DNA of 64,000 nucleotides from Schauerella aestuarii (GCF_009866805.1 NZ_SIZW01000041.1:62001-126000); one strand, 5' to 3'. Positions 37,750 through 46,727 are shown, numbered from the stretch's first letter. Translations and numbers: made by a program. Notes: generated from the letters alone by a model not told the origin.

Positions 37750-38850
37750 TCAGTTCACGGCCACATTGTTGTCTCGCACAAGCTTGGCGAAGCGGCTGGT
37801 GTCATCGGCGATTTGCTTGGCCATCTGCGCCCGCGTGTCGCCGATCGGTTCGGCGCCGATCGCCGCCATCTTGCTGCGAAAGTCCGGCGACTGAATTACC
37901 GCCACCATTTCCTTATTCAATCGATCGAGGATCGCTGGGGGCGTGCCCGCCGGTGCCAGCACGCCAAACCAGGTACCCAGATCGAAGCCCGGCATGCCGC
38001 TTTCCGCCAAGGTGGGCACATCGGGCAAGGCCGATGAGCGCTTGGCGGTGGTAACGGCCAAGGCCCGCAGTTTGCCGGCGGTAATCTGCGGCAGCACAGG
38101 GGTCACGGTGTCGAACGACATCGAGATCTGACCGCCCACCAGATCGGTGGTCAACGGGCCGCTGCCCTTGTACGGCACATGCATGATGTCCACGCCGGCG
38201 AGACTCGAAAACTGGGTGCCGATCAGATGCTGCGCGGTGCCTGCGCCATTGGATCCGTAGGACATCTTTCCCGGCGACTGTTTGGCCAACGCAATCAGCT
38301 CGGCCACATTCTTGGCGGGCGTATTGGCGTTGACGACCAGCACATTGGGCACCAACGCAATGGTGGTGAGCGGCTCAAAGCTTTTCTGAAAATCGTAGGG
38401 CAGGCCTTTGTAGACACTGGTCGCGATGGTGTGATGCACGGCGCCGATCAGCAGCGTGTAGCCATCGGGCTCGGCGCGCGCCACATAGGTGGCACCGATC
38501 GTAGCCCCTGCGCCGCCGCGGCTCTCGACGATGACCGGTTGCCCGATACGTTGCGACAAGCTTTCAGCCAACGCGCGCGCGAGCACATCCGTGGTGCCGC
38601 CTGCTGCAAAGGGGACGACGAGACTCACAGGCTTCGTTGGCCAATCGGCCGCGAGTGCGGCGTTGCTCCAACACAGCGCCACAGCAGCGAGTGCCCCGCC
38701 GAACGTGGTGAGCAGGGTGCGCCGGGTGCGATCCTTTAGATCCTTGCGAACAGCTGGAACCGTGCGGTCTGTTCGATCCGCGCAGTCTGTGAGATTGCTA
38801 GCCGCCGTGCGAACGGCCGATAGGGGATTGAGCGAACGGTAAGCGTGCAT
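37750..38850 (-). CDS. Bug/TctC-family periplasmic solute-binding protein (5 of 6), long N-terminus
   Basis: A 366-residue Bug receptor whose core (DWPTKPVSLVVPFAAGGTTDVLARA, VIVESRGGAGATIG, HVPYKGSGPLTTDLVGG) is normal but whose export signal starts unusually late. GAGGAG 6 bases before ATG 38850 supports the long form. Residues 1-40 are polar with an Asp/Arg/Thr-rich stretch; then DRTRRTLLTTFGGALAAVALCWSNAALA acts as signal, with a twin-Arg pair resembling but not matching the Tat motif. It lies 135 bp downstream of a tartrate/malate dehydrogenase-like gene on the same strand. Ligand by context: a hydroxydicarboxylate such as tartrate or malate (inference). Confidence 0.92.
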   Translation of the reverse strand: MHAYRSLNPLSAVRTAASNLTDCADRTDRTVPAVRKDLKDRTRRTLLTTFGGALAAVALCWSNAALAADWPTKPVSLVVPFAAGGTTDVLARALAESLSQRIGQPVIVESRGGAGATIGATYVARAEPDGYTLLIGAVHHTIATSVYKGLPYDFQKSFEPLTTIALVPNVLVVNANTPAKNVAELIALAKQSPGKMSYGSNGAGTAQHLIGTQFSSLAGVDIMHVPYKGSGPLTTDLVGGQISMSFDTVTPVLPQITAGKLRALAVTTAKRSSALPDVPTLAESGMPGFDLGTWFGVLAPAGTPPAILDRLNKEMVAVIQSPDFRSKMAAIGAEPIGDTRAQMAKQIADDTSRFAKLVRDNNVAVN

Positions 38851-38985
38851 GAGTGTCTCCTCGGCATTGTTTTAGATATTCAACACTGCACGCTCGCCAT
38901 TCTGTGTGGCGTAGCGTGCAGGTGATGTGAGGCGGCGAAAGCGTGCCGTGAGACCGCGCCTCGACACCGTCATGCTGTTATTCCG

Positions 38986-40074
38986 CTACGCCGCTTTGCG
39001 TTGCCCCGACTGCGCCAGGTGCTCGCATACCGCGCGCGTCACGTCGGCCGTTTTGGCCGTGCCGCCCAGATCGCCCGTGTGCAACGCTGGGTTGCGCGTT
39101 ACATGCTCGACGGCCGCCATCACCCGTTGTGCCGCGGCATGTTCACCCAAATGTTCGAGCAGCATGACTACCGACCAGAACGTGCCGACGGGATTCGCCA
39201 AGCCCCGGCCCATGATGTCGAATGCCGAGCCGTGAATGGGTTCGAACATCGACGGATAGCGCCGCTCCGGATCGATGTTGCCGGTGGGCGCAATGCCCAG
39301 GCTGCCGGCCAGCGCAGCGGCCAGATCGCTCAGGATGTCGGCATGCAGGTTGGTGGCCACGATCGTGTCCAACGTGGCGGGGCGATTGACCATGCGCGCG
39401 GTGGCGGCATCGACCAGTTCCTTGTCCCAAGTGACGTCGGGAAACTCCTTGGCGATCTGTACGGCGATCTCATCCCACATCACCATGGCGTGGCGCTGCG
39501 CATTGCTCTTGGTCACCACGGTCAGCAGTTTGCGCGGCCGCGATTGCGCCAGTTTGAAGGCGTAACGCATGATGCGTTCGACGCCGGCCCGGGTCATCAT
39601 CGACACATCGGTCGCCGCTTCGATCGGGTGCCCCTGATGCACGCGGCCGCCCACGCCCGCATATTCGCCTTCGGAGTTTTCGCGCACGATCACCCAATCG
39701 AGATCGTTGGGGCCGCAGCGTTTGAGCGGGCCGTCGATGCCCGGCAGGATGCGGGTCGGGCGCACGTTGGCGTATTGATCGAAGCCTTGGCAGATTTTGA
39801 GCCGCAGGCCCCAAAGCGTGATGTGATCGGGAATATCGGGGTCGCCTGCCGAGCCGAACAGGATGGCGTCCTTGTCGCGCAAGGCGTCCAACCCATCGGC
39901 CGGCATCATCTCGCCGTGCTTGCGATACCAGTCGCCGCCCCAGTCGAAGTTCTCGAATGCGAACGTGAAGCTGCCATCCGTTTGCGCCAATGCGCTCAAT
40001 ACTTCCTGGCCCGCAGGAATCACTTCCTTGCCGATGCCGTCGCCGGGGATGGTTGCGATGCGATAGGTCTTCAT
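38986..40074 (-). CDS. Tartrate/D-malate dehydrogenase-like (isocitrate/isopropylmalate DH family)
   Basis: A 362-residue beta-decarboxylating dehydrogenase that uses NAD and a divalent metal. IPGDGIGKEV is the N-terminal signature; VIVRENSEGEYAGVGG the substrate loop; ATNLHADILSDLAAALAGSLGIAPTGN the metal and cofactor site; FEPIHGSAFDIMGRGLANP the C-terminal signature. RENSEGEYAG and the length point to tartrate dehydrogenase/D-malate dehydrogenase rather than leucine biosynthesis IPMDH. ATG 40074 (MKTYRIATIPGDG) is used. A divergent LysR gene starts 113 bp away and a Bug receptor follows, a common dmlR/ttu-like arrangement. Confidence 0.93.
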   Translation of the reverse strand: MKTYRIATIPGDGIGKEVIPAGQEVLSALAQTDGSFTFAFENFDWGGDWYRKHGEMMPADGLDALRDKDAILFGSAGDPDIPDHITLWGLRLKICQGFDQYANVRPTRILPGIDGPLKRCGPNDLDWVIVRENSEGEYAGVGGRVHQGHPIEAATDVSMMTRAGVERIMRYAFKLAQSRPRKLLTVVTKSNAQRHAMVMWDEIAVQIAKEFPDVTWDKELVDAATARMVNRPATLDTIVATNLHADILSDLAAALAGSLGIAPTGNIDPERRYPSMFEPIHGSAFDIMGRGLANPVGTFWSVVMLLEHLGEHAAAQRVMAAVEHVTRNPALHTGDLGGTAKTADVTRAVCEHLAQSGQRKAA

Positions 40075-40186
40075 GAGGCGCTCGTCCTTGGAGTCGATGG
40101 ATGCAAGCAATATAGGACGTGGACGGCGCGCGATACGACGACTAAAGTGAAGGCATCGTTAACTTGAGTTCAATAATGAGATCGAG

Positions 40187-41149
40187 ATGAAAGCTTCGCT
40201 TTTGCCTGCCGACCTGTCGTTCTTTTCGGTGTTGGCTTCTCATTCCAGCTTGAGCGCGGCCAGTCGCGATCTGGGCGTGACCACAGCTGCCGTGAGCAAG
40301 CACCTTACACAGCTTGAACGGCGCCTGGGCGTATCGCTGGTCAGCCGCACCACCCGCCGCATGAGTCTCACGCCGGAAGGCATGATTCTGGTCGAGAATG
40401 CGCGCCGCATTCTGCTCGATATCGAAGCGCTGGACCATCGGCTAACGGCCGCGCAGGACGTGCCCAAGGGGTTGCTCCGCGTCAACGCCACGCTGGGCTT
40501 TGGCCGCTCGTACATCTCGCCCTTGATCTCGCGATTCGTGCGCGACCATCCCACCGTGGATGTGCAGCTGCAATTGTCCGCAAGCCCGCCGTCACTCGCG
40601 GATGATGTATTCGATGTGTGCATCCGCTTTGGCGAGCCGCCCGATGCCCGCGTGATTGCGCGCCACATTGCGCCCAATCGCCGGCTGTTATGCGCTGCCC
40701 CGCGCTATCTGGCCGAGCACGGCGCACCCGTCGAGGCGCAGGATCTGAGGGACCACAACTGCATCGGCATTCGCCAGGGGAGCGATGCCTACAACCTGTG
40801 GCGGCTCACGCGGCGCCACGGCGGGCGCGAACGCAGCGAGTCGATCAAGACCCGCGGCAACCTCACCACCAATGATGGCGAGATCGCCGTGAAATGGGCG
40901 CTGGATGGGCACGGCATCGTGATGCGCGCCGAGTGGGACGTGAAGGCGCATCTGGATGCTGGACGTTTGGTGGAAGTGCTGCCGGATTACGCGACGCCGG
41001 GCGCGGATATCTATGCCGTCTACCCGCAGCAGTACAAGCATTCGGCGCGGGTGCATGTGTTCGTCGATTTCGTGGCCGAGCATTTGCGGCAGACCAATCA
41101 GCGCCCGGGGCGCCGGGCGGTGACCAAGGTCAAGACGCGCTCAGCGTGA
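40187..41149 (+). CDS. LysR-family regulator, likely of the tartrate/malate dehydrogenase
   Basis: A 320-residue LysR regulator: FFSVLASHSSLSAASRDLGVTTAAVSKHLTQLERRLGVSLVSRTTR is the winged helix and GLLRVNATLGFGRSYISPLI starts the effector domain. It belongs by look to the DmlR/TtuA-like group, which control tartrate or malate decarboxylating dehydrogenases. The divergent layout with such an enzyme agrees. C-terminal residues are Arg/Lys-rich. Its 3' end overlaps the end of the convergent IclR gene by 9 bp. Confidence 0.94.
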   Translation: MKASLLPADLSFFSVLASHSSLSAASRDLGVTTAAVSKHLTQLERRLGVSLVSRTTRRMSLTPEGMILVENARRILLDIEALDHRLTAAQDVPKGLLRVNATLGFGRSYISPLISRFVRDHPTVDVQLQLSASPPSLADDVFDVCIRFGEPPDARVIARHIAPNRRLLCAAPRYLAEHGAPVEAQDLRDHNCIGIRQGSDAYNLWRLTRRHGGRERSESIKTRGNLTTNDGEIAVKWALDGHGIVMRAEWDVKAHLDAGRLVEVLPDYATPGADIYAVYPQQYKHSARVHVFVDFVAEHLRQTNQRPGRRAVTKVKTRSA

Positions 41150-41938
41150 TCGCGCAAGCGCCTCCAGGATACGCGCCTTCAACGTCATCAACGCCTCGGC
41201 CACGGTGGTGTCGAAGAGCGGAGCGATGTCTTCGCCGATTGCACTCATGTTGAGTACACACGGTGCGTAGCCTGGCGCGATCAGGGGCGTCGACATCGCC
41301 GTGACCTGCGGCTGCCACGACACGCTGCAATAGTCGCGCGCACGAACGTCGGCGATCGATTGGTTGATGGCGCGCGCCAGCGCCACCCAGCCGCTTCGCC
41401 GGTGCGCCTTGAACGCGGCAAAGTGCCGATCGCTTTCGGCGGCATCGCAAATGGCCAAATAGGCGCGTCCCAACGACGTCAGTTCCATCGGCACCCGTTG
41501 CCCGGCGACCACCGTTCGCAAGGAGGGCCGGCGGTTATAGCGGAACGACTCCAGGTACACCATCTCGTCGCGATCGGGTGCCGCCAGCCCTACATTCAGG
41601 CGCAGCTTCTCGGAGGCCGTGCGCATCAACGGCGCCGCGCAAGACAGCAGCGGCGACGCCCCGCGCATCGCGTGGGCCAGGCTCAGCACGGGCGGCGCAA
41701 GACGGTAGGCGCGGGCCTGCCGGTCGTGTTCGAGCAACCCAGTGGTTACCAGCGTTTGCGTCAATCGACTGACGGTCGCCAGCGGCAAGCCCGTGCGCTC
41801 GGCGAGCTCGCCATTTCCCAGTAAATCGTTGCCGGGCCTGAATGCGCGGAGGATCTCGACGCCCCGCTCAAGTGAGCGATTCTGCGGCGCACTGTCAAAC
41901 CGGTGTGCTGTGACGTCTGTTGAGCGAGGTGAGGACAT
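41141..41938 (-). CDS. IclR-family transcriptional regulator
   Basis: A 265-residue IclR regulator. The winged helix is about residues 20-75 (LERGVEILRAFRPGNDLLGNGELAERTGLPLATVSRLTQTL) and the effector domain follows (LRLNVGLAAPDRDEMVYLESFR ... YCSVSWQPQVTAMSTPL). ATG 41938 is chosen as the first start giving the normal N-terminus; the frame is open far upstream as a shadow of the crotonase gene. It is divergent from the crotonase/acyl-CoA synthetase pair, 96 bp between starts, and a 15-bp dyad lies in that gap. Control of these catabolic genes is the likely role. Confidence 0.94.
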   Translation of the reverse strand: MSSPRSTDVTAHRFDSAPQNRSLERGVEILRAFRPGNDLLGNGELAERTGLPLATVSRLTQTLVTTGLLEHDRQARAYRLAPPVLSLAHAMRGASPLLSCAAPLMRTASEKLRLNVGLAAPDRDEMVYLESFRYNRRPSLRTVVAGQRVPMELTSLGRAYLAICDAAESDRHFAAFKAHRRSGWVALARAINQSIADVRARDYCSVSWQPQVTAMSTPLIAPGYAPCVLNMSAIGEDIAPLFDTTVAEALMTLKARILEALARSR

Positions 41939-41950
41939 GGACGAATCCAA

Positions 41951-41965
41951 TTCCACTACATGGAA
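41951..41965. promoter_or_regulatory. Candidate IclR operator (TTCCA-N5-TGGAA)
   Basis: Perfect 5-base arms around CTACA, total 15 bp, just upstream of the IclR start codon and 70 bp upstream of the crotonase gene. The size and TTCCA/TGGAA arms are typical for IclR-family sites. Confidence 0.5.
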
Positions 41966-42034
41966 ATAGGGTCTGTGCGCTCGAAAGCTTAGCGCATAAG
42001 CTGGTCTGATCAAAAAACAAACGATGGAGACGAC

Positions 42035-42832
42035 ATGACGGATTACCGCTGGGTGGAATTGTCTGTGGCGAACAGCGTGGCGACGCTGCGTTTGAATCGC
42101 CCCGAGAAGCGCAATGCCTTCACCGACGGTATGCGCAGCGAATTCGTGGCGGCGCTGGGCGTGGTGGCGGCGGACAAGGGCATCAAGGCGCTGGTGCTGA
42201 CCGGCAATGGCAAGGGCTTTTGCGCGGGCGGTGACATCGCCGGCATGCAGGCCCGGATGGAGGCACCTGCCGGCGAGGTCGCCTTCAATGGCTGGACACG
42301 GCAGCAGGGCGTGCACCGCGCGGTGACGGCGCTGCACAACATGCCCAAGCCGACGATCGCGGCTGTGAATGGCGCAGCTGCAGGGTTGGGCGCCGATACT
42401 GCGCTGTGCTGCGACTTTGTGCTGGCAGCCGACGACGCAAGCTTTACGTGGAGCTACATCGCGCGAGGTTTGATCCCCGATGGTGGCGGCATGTATTTTC
42501 TGCCGCGCCGCGTCGGCCTGCCGCGCGCCAAGGATCTGATTTTCTCGGGGCGCCGGGTGCTCGCGCCGGAAGCACTGGCGCTCGGTATCGCCGATCGCAT
42601 GTGCCCGGCCGACGAATTGCTCGCGCAGGCCCAGGCCTGGGCAGAAACGATGGCCGGGCACTCCGCCACGGCGCTCGCGTTGAGCAAGTCGATCCTCGAT
42701 CAAACGTTCGAGCTACCCGCCCATCAGGTATTCGCGTTGGGCAGCCAGGCGCAAGGCATTTGCTACACGAGCGCCGAACATCGTGCGTCGGTACTGGCCT
42801 TTCTGGACAAAATGGCTGAGGCCAAGCGATGA
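42035..42832 (+). CDS. Crotonase-fold enzyme (PaaG-like enoyl-CoA isomerase/hydratase)
   Basis: A 265-residue crotonase. The CoA/oxyanion motifs FCAGGDI (62-68) and NGAAAGLGAD (112-121) are present, but the two catalytic Glu of enoyl-CoA hydratase are not: the first position is Asp121 and the second Tyr141. Instead LIPDGGGMYFLPRRVG around Asp149 matches PaaG-type isomerases, which work with that Asp alone. So a double-bond or epoxide isomerase is more likely than a hydratase. GGAGA precedes the ATG. The stop codon overlaps the start of the acyl-CoA synthetase gene (ATGA), and the divergent IclR gene is the probable regulator. Confidence 0.92.
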   Translation: MTDYRWVELSVANSVATLRLNRPEKRNAFTDGMRSEFVAALGVVAADKGIKALVLTGNGKGFCAGGDIAGMQARMEAPAGEVAFNGWTRQQGVHRAVTALHNMPKPTIAAVNGAAAGLGADTALCCDFVLAADDASFTWSYIARGLIPDGGGMYFLPRRVGLPRAKDLIFSGRRVLAPEALALGIADRMCPADELLAQAQAWAETMAGHSATALALSKSILDQTFELPAHQVFALGSQAQGICYTSAEHRASVLAFLDKMAEAKR

Positions 42833-44940
42833 GCGCCGCAGACGCGATTGCATGCCTCTTCAAACCGCGCAGCGTGGCCGTCATCGGTGCGTCGGCCGAT
42901 CCCAGGAAAACGGCGGGGCGCCCGATCGAGTTTCTGCTCAAGCATGGGTATGACGGCGCGATCTATCCCGTCAATCCTCGTGCCGAAACCATCGCCGGCT
43001 TGACGTGCTATCCCAGCATCGACGCGTTGCCCGAAACCCCTGAAGTGGCGATCGTGTTGCTCAACGCGGATCGCGCCATCGAGGCGGTGGCGGCCTTGTC
43101 GCGTCGCGGCACCACGGCGGCCATCGTGCTCGCCAGCGGATATTCGGAAACCGGCGCGGTGGGCATCAAGCGCCAAGCCGATTTGCGTGCGGCCGCAGGC
43201 GCGATGCGGATACTGGGGCCGAATACGATCGGGCTTGTGAACCTGACGGATGGCATCACCTTGTCGGCCAGCGGCGCGCTCGACATGGCGACATTTCCGA
43301 AAGGTCATGTGGCGCTGGTCTCGCAAAGCGGCGGCATCCTCGGCGCACTGTTGTCGCGGGCGAGTGCGCGCGGCATTGGCTTGTCCAAACTCATCTCCAC
43401 CAGCAACGAAGTCGATCTCGATCTGGCCGACTTCGTGGATGTGCTGGCCGATGATCCTGCCACGACTGCGATTGCGCTCTACATCGAGAGCATCCGCGAT
43501 CCCGCGACGTTTCTTGCCGCCGCACGCAAGGCGGCGCGGGCCGGCAAGCCGATCGTGGCGTTCAAGATCGGGAGATCCGAGTCGGGCGCCCAGGCAGCGG
43601 CATCCCACACCGGTGCCATGGCCGGCGCCGATCGCATGTATGACGCGCTGTTCGAAGAGGCCGGTGTGATCCGCGCCGCCACGTTCGCCGATCTGCTCGA
43701 GCTGCCTGCGGCGTTGGCCTGCACGGGGAGAGTCGCCGGCAACCGCGTCGCGATCCTGACCTCCACAGGGGGGGCCGGCACGCTGGTGGCGGACAGCCTG
43801 GGCGTGGATGGTTTCGATATGCCCAAACCCGACGCATCCACGGCGGCGAGGCTGGTCGCGTTACAGGACGGCGATCATGCGGCACTGGATCGCAACCCGA
43901 TTGACGTGACGTTGGCTGGCTTGCAACCCGATCTGCTGCGCACGGCGATCGGCGCGCTGCTCGAAAGCGACTCGTATGACGCGCTGGTGGTGATCGTGGG
44001 GTCGTCCGGTGTGGGCCGGCCGGAGCTGATGGCCGATGCCCTGCAGGCCACTGCCAATCCGCACGGCAAGCCTGTACTGGCGTACGTCAGTCCGCATGCC
44101 CCGCGAGCGGTCGAGGTGCTCAGCGCGCGTGGCGTGGCGACCTTCGTGGCGCCTGAGAGTTTGAGTGCGGCGCTGCGCGCGCTGTTGCACTGGTCGCAAC
44201 GCGCTACTCGTGCAACGCCGTCGACGGTCGTCGCGCCGCCCCGCGCGCCGGTCGCACTTGCGCCTGACCTGCCGGTCGGATCGCTGGACGAGGCGCAGGC
44301 CAAGCATCTGTTTGCACAGTTCGGTGTGCCGGTCGTGCGCGAAACGATTGTCGATGCTGCGGGCGCACGCGCAGCGGCGCACGCATTGGGATCGCCCGTC
44401 GTGGTCAAGATGCTGTCGTCGTCCGTCACGCACAAAAGCGACGTGGGCGGGGTGGCCGTGAACGTGTCCGCGCAGGATGTCGCGGCATGCGTCGAGCGGA
44501 TGATCGCAACCGTGCAGGCCCATACCGGCGAGCGCCCGGAGCGTTTTCTGATTCAGGAAATGGTGCCGGGCGGGGTGGAGGTCATCCTCGGCTTTCGCCG
44601 CGATGCGCTGGGCGGTGCCGTGCTGCTGGGCATGGGCGGCGTCATGGCGGAGCTGATGCAGGACACCACGTTGCGTCTGTTGCCGGCGGACGGCGGCGGC
44701 TTATCGACGCAGGCCGCGCACGACATGATCCGCCGGCTGAAGATGTTTCCGCTGCTCGATGGTTATCGCGGCCGCGCGCTTGCCGACGTGGCGGCACTGG
44801 CGCAGGCCATCGTGGACTTCTCGTGGATGGCGGCGCAGCTCGGCCCGCGGTTATTGGAGGCTGAGATCAATCCGCTTTTCGTTCTGCCGCTAGGGCAGGG
44901 CGTGCGCGCGGCCGATGGTGTGGCGGTGCTTACCGCATAA
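42829..44940 (+). CDS. NDP-forming acyl-CoA synthetase (acetate-CoA ligase, fused subunits)
   Basis: A 703-residue fusion of the CoA-binding/ligase part (SVAVIGASADPRKTAGRP; phospho-His260 in ASHTGAMAG) and, from about residue 480, an ATP-grasp part (ARAAAHALGSPVVVKMLSSSVTHKSDVGGV). It makes an acyl-CoA from acid, CoA and ATP (or GTP), releasing NDP and phosphate, through a phosphohistidine. The alpha-beta fusion is the form found in Proteobacteria. It is translationally coupled to the PaaG-like crotonase, suggesting that it activates the acid whose CoA ester the latter processes. Natural acid unknown. Confidence 0.93.
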   Translation: MSAADAIACLFKPRSVAVIGASADPRKTAGRPIEFLLKHGYDGAIYPVNPRAETIAGLTCYPSIDALPETPEVAIVLLNADRAIEAVAALSRRGTTAAIVLASGYSETGAVGIKRQADLRAAAGAMRILGPNTIGLVNLTDGITLSASGALDMATFPKGHVALVSQSGGILGALLSRASARGIGLSKLISTSNEVDLDLADFVDVLADDPATTAIALYIESIRDPATFLAAARKAARAGKPIVAFKIGRSESGAQAAASHTGAMAGADRMYDALFEEAGVIRAATFADLLELPAALACTGRVAGNRVAILTSTGGAGTLVADSLGVDGFDMPKPDASTAARLVALQDGDHAALDRNPIDVTLAGLQPDLLRTAIGALLESDSYDALVVIVGSSGVGRPELMADALQATANPHGKPVLAYVSPHAPRAVEVLSARGVATFVAPESLSAALRALLHWSQRATRATPSTVVAPPRAPVALAPDLPVGSLDEAQAKHLFAQFGVPVVRETIVDAAGARAAAHALGSPVVVKMLSSSVTHKSDVGGVAVNVSAQDVAACVERMIATVQAHTGERPERFLIQEMVPGGVEVILGFRRDALGGAVLLGMGGVMAELMQDTTLRLLPADGGGLSTQAAHDMIRRLKMFPLLDGYRGRALADVAALAQAIVDFSWMAAQLGPRLLEAEINPLFVLPLGQGVRAADGVAVLTA

Positions 44941-45035
44941 AGGCAACGTCGCGCGCTGCGGAACCGCTGAAAAAGATAGAGCAACCTCAAAAATGATCGT
45001 CCGCTTAGGGACGACGAAATCGGTAGGAGACAACC

Positions 45036-46031
45036 ATGCATTTACGCCATTCGTCGCGGCTTCGCGCCGTTTTTACCCACGCTGCGGTAGCGCTGGCATG
45101 CGCTGCGGGCGCGATGTCCGCCGCACACGCCGCGTTTCCTGAGCGTCCTTTGAAGTTGGTGGTGCCGTTCCCGCCTGGCGGGGGCACCGACCTGATCGCT
45201 CGCCAGATGGCGGACGGATTGAGCAAGGACCTGGGGCAGACCGTGGTGGTCGAGAATCGCCCCGGCGGCGGCACGATCATCGGCAGCGACAACGTGGCCA
45301 AGAGCGACCCTGACGGCTACACATTGCTCATGGCCACGTTCGCGCATGCCGTCAATCCATCCATTCACAAGTCACTGCCCTATGCGACCAACGATGCCTT
45401 CGTGCCGGTCGGCATGATTGGCCAGTCGCCCAATGTGCTTGTGGTGTCGCCGAAATCGCCGTTCAATAGCGTGCAGGACATGGTGGCATACGCCAAGAAA
45501 AATCCCGGCAAGCTCACCTTCGGCTCGTACGGCAACGGAACGTCGGCGCATCTGGCCGGTGAGATGTTCAAGAGCATGGCGGGCGTGGATATCCTGCATG
45601 TGCCCTATCGCGGCGCGGGGCCGGCGATCAACGACCTGATCGGCGGGCAGATCGACATGATCTTTTCCACTGCGGCCAGTGTGAGCGGGCACATCAAGCA
45701 AGGCAATATGAAAGCGTTGGCGGTGACCACGCAACAGCGCGCACCCGCCTTTCCGAATGTGCCCACCGTGGCCGAATCCGGTGTGCCCGGATATTTCGTC
45801 GACAGCTGGTACGGCATTTTCGTCGCGAAGGGTACCCCTGCGCCGATTCGCGATCGTCTGAATGTTGCCATGCAGGCTGCGGTCAAACGTCCGGCGTTTC
45901 AGAAGAACGTCGAATCGGAAGGCCTCGTGATTTCTGCAGGATCTCCCGAAGCGCTAGGCAAGTATGTGGCGACCGAAGAAACCCGGTGGCGCAAGATCGT
46001 GCAGGACGCCGGCATTACCGACGCGCCTTGA
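45036..46031 (+). CDS. Bug/TctC-family periplasmic solute-binding protein (6 of 6)
   Basis: A 331-residue Bug receptor with a signal peptide to about residue 32 (AHA) and mature start FPERPLKLVVPFPPGGGTDLIAR. VVENRPGGGTIIG, PDGYTLLM and HVPYRGAGPAINDLIGG are present; Arg replaces the usual Lys in the HVPYKG motif. GGTAGGAGAC provides the ribosome binding site. It lies 95 bp after the acyl-CoA synthetase gene; a 6-bp-arm hairpin (44997-45014) stands just before its ribosome binding site. It is probably part of the crotonase/synthetase operon and would deliver the acid for activation. Confidence 0.94.
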   Translation: MHLRHSSRLRAVFTHAAVALACAAGAMSAAHAAFPERPLKLVVPFPPGGGTDLIARQMADGLSKDLGQTVVVENRPGGGTIIGSDNVAKSDPDGYTLLMATFAHAVNPSIHKSLPYATNDAFVPVGMIGQSPNVLVVSPKSPFNSVQDMVAYAKKNPGKLTFGSYGNGTSAHLAGEMFKSMAGVDILHVPYRGAGPAINDLIGGQIDMIFSTAASVSGHIKQGNMKALAVTTQQRAPAFPNVPTVAESGVPGYFVDSWYGIFVAKGTPAPIRDRLNVAMQAAVKRPAFQKNVESEGLVISAGSPEALGKYVATEETRWRKIVQDAGITDAP

Positions 46032-46042
46032 GGCATGCGCGT

Positions 46043-46660
46043 TCAGCCTGCTCGCGCACCACACAGGAACATCTTCACGGCGCGTTCCGCCATTGCGTGA
46101 ATCTCGGCGACCGTTACCGGCTCGGGATGACGTTGATAAAGCCGGATTTCGACTTCGGCAGTGGTCAGATTTGTGAATTGGCGCGCTCGAATGTAGGGGT
46201 CGAAGGGCGCGAGTTCGCCGCGCTGCATGGCATCCGAGAGCGCTTCAGCCAGGGCGGCAATACATTCGCTGGGTCCTGAACGGTGAAACAACTCGCCCAC
46301 GTCCGAGCGGCCCGCTTCGGCCATCACCATGCGATAGACGTCGATCGCACGCGCATCGTCCGTCACCACCTGCAGCAGGCATTCGGCAAACTTCATCAGC
46401 AGCTTACCGATCGGTGCGTCGTGCGCGGCTTCGGTGGCGATTACGCGGATCGCAGCTGAGAGATGGTCGGTGGCGAACGATCTCACTACGGCGATGAAGA
46501 GCTCCTCCTTGGACGCAAAGTACCCGTAAAGCGTGGCTTTCGAGCCGCCGCAACGGCGCGCCAGTTCGTTCATCGAGGCGCGCTCATAGCCCGTTTCCAG
46601 AAACAACGCGGCAGCTTCCTCGATAATGGCCGCGCGTCGCGCTTCGCTTCTCACCCGCAT
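46043..46660 (-). CDS. TetR-family transcriptional regulator
   Basis: A 205-residue TetR regulator with the helix-turn-helix around residues 8-55 (AIIEEAAALFLETGYERASMNELARRCGGSKATLYGYFASKEELF) and an all-helical ligand domain. ATG 46660 has GGAGAG at correct distance; a longer start at 46693 lacks this. It reads divergently from the DUF3313 lipoprotein/MCE operon, and a 16-bp perfect palindrome lies over that operon's promoter, its probable target. Effector unknown. Confidence 0.94.
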   Translation of the reverse strand: MRVRSEARRAAIIEEAAALFLETGYERASMNELARRCGGSKATLYGYFASKEELFIAVVRSFATDHLSAAIRVIATEAAHDAPIGKLLMKFAECLLQVVTDDARAIDVYRMVMAEAGRSDVGELFHRSGPSECIAALAEALSDAMQRGELAPFDPYIRARQFTNLTTAEVEIRLYQRHPEPVTVAEIHAMAERAVKMFLCGARAG

Positions 46661-46698
46661 CCCATCTCTCCATAAGTGAACAACCTGGTTCATTTTAC

Positions 46699-46727
46699 TT
46701 GCACCCGACAAGCGCTGACTTTAATAT
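46699..46727 (+). promoter_or_regulatory. Promoter of the lipoprotein/MCE operon
   Basis: TTGCAC (46699-46704) and TAATAT (46722-46727) are separated by 17 bp, an excellent sigma-70 spacing. The predicted start point falls inside the operator palindrome that follows. Confidence 0.65.
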
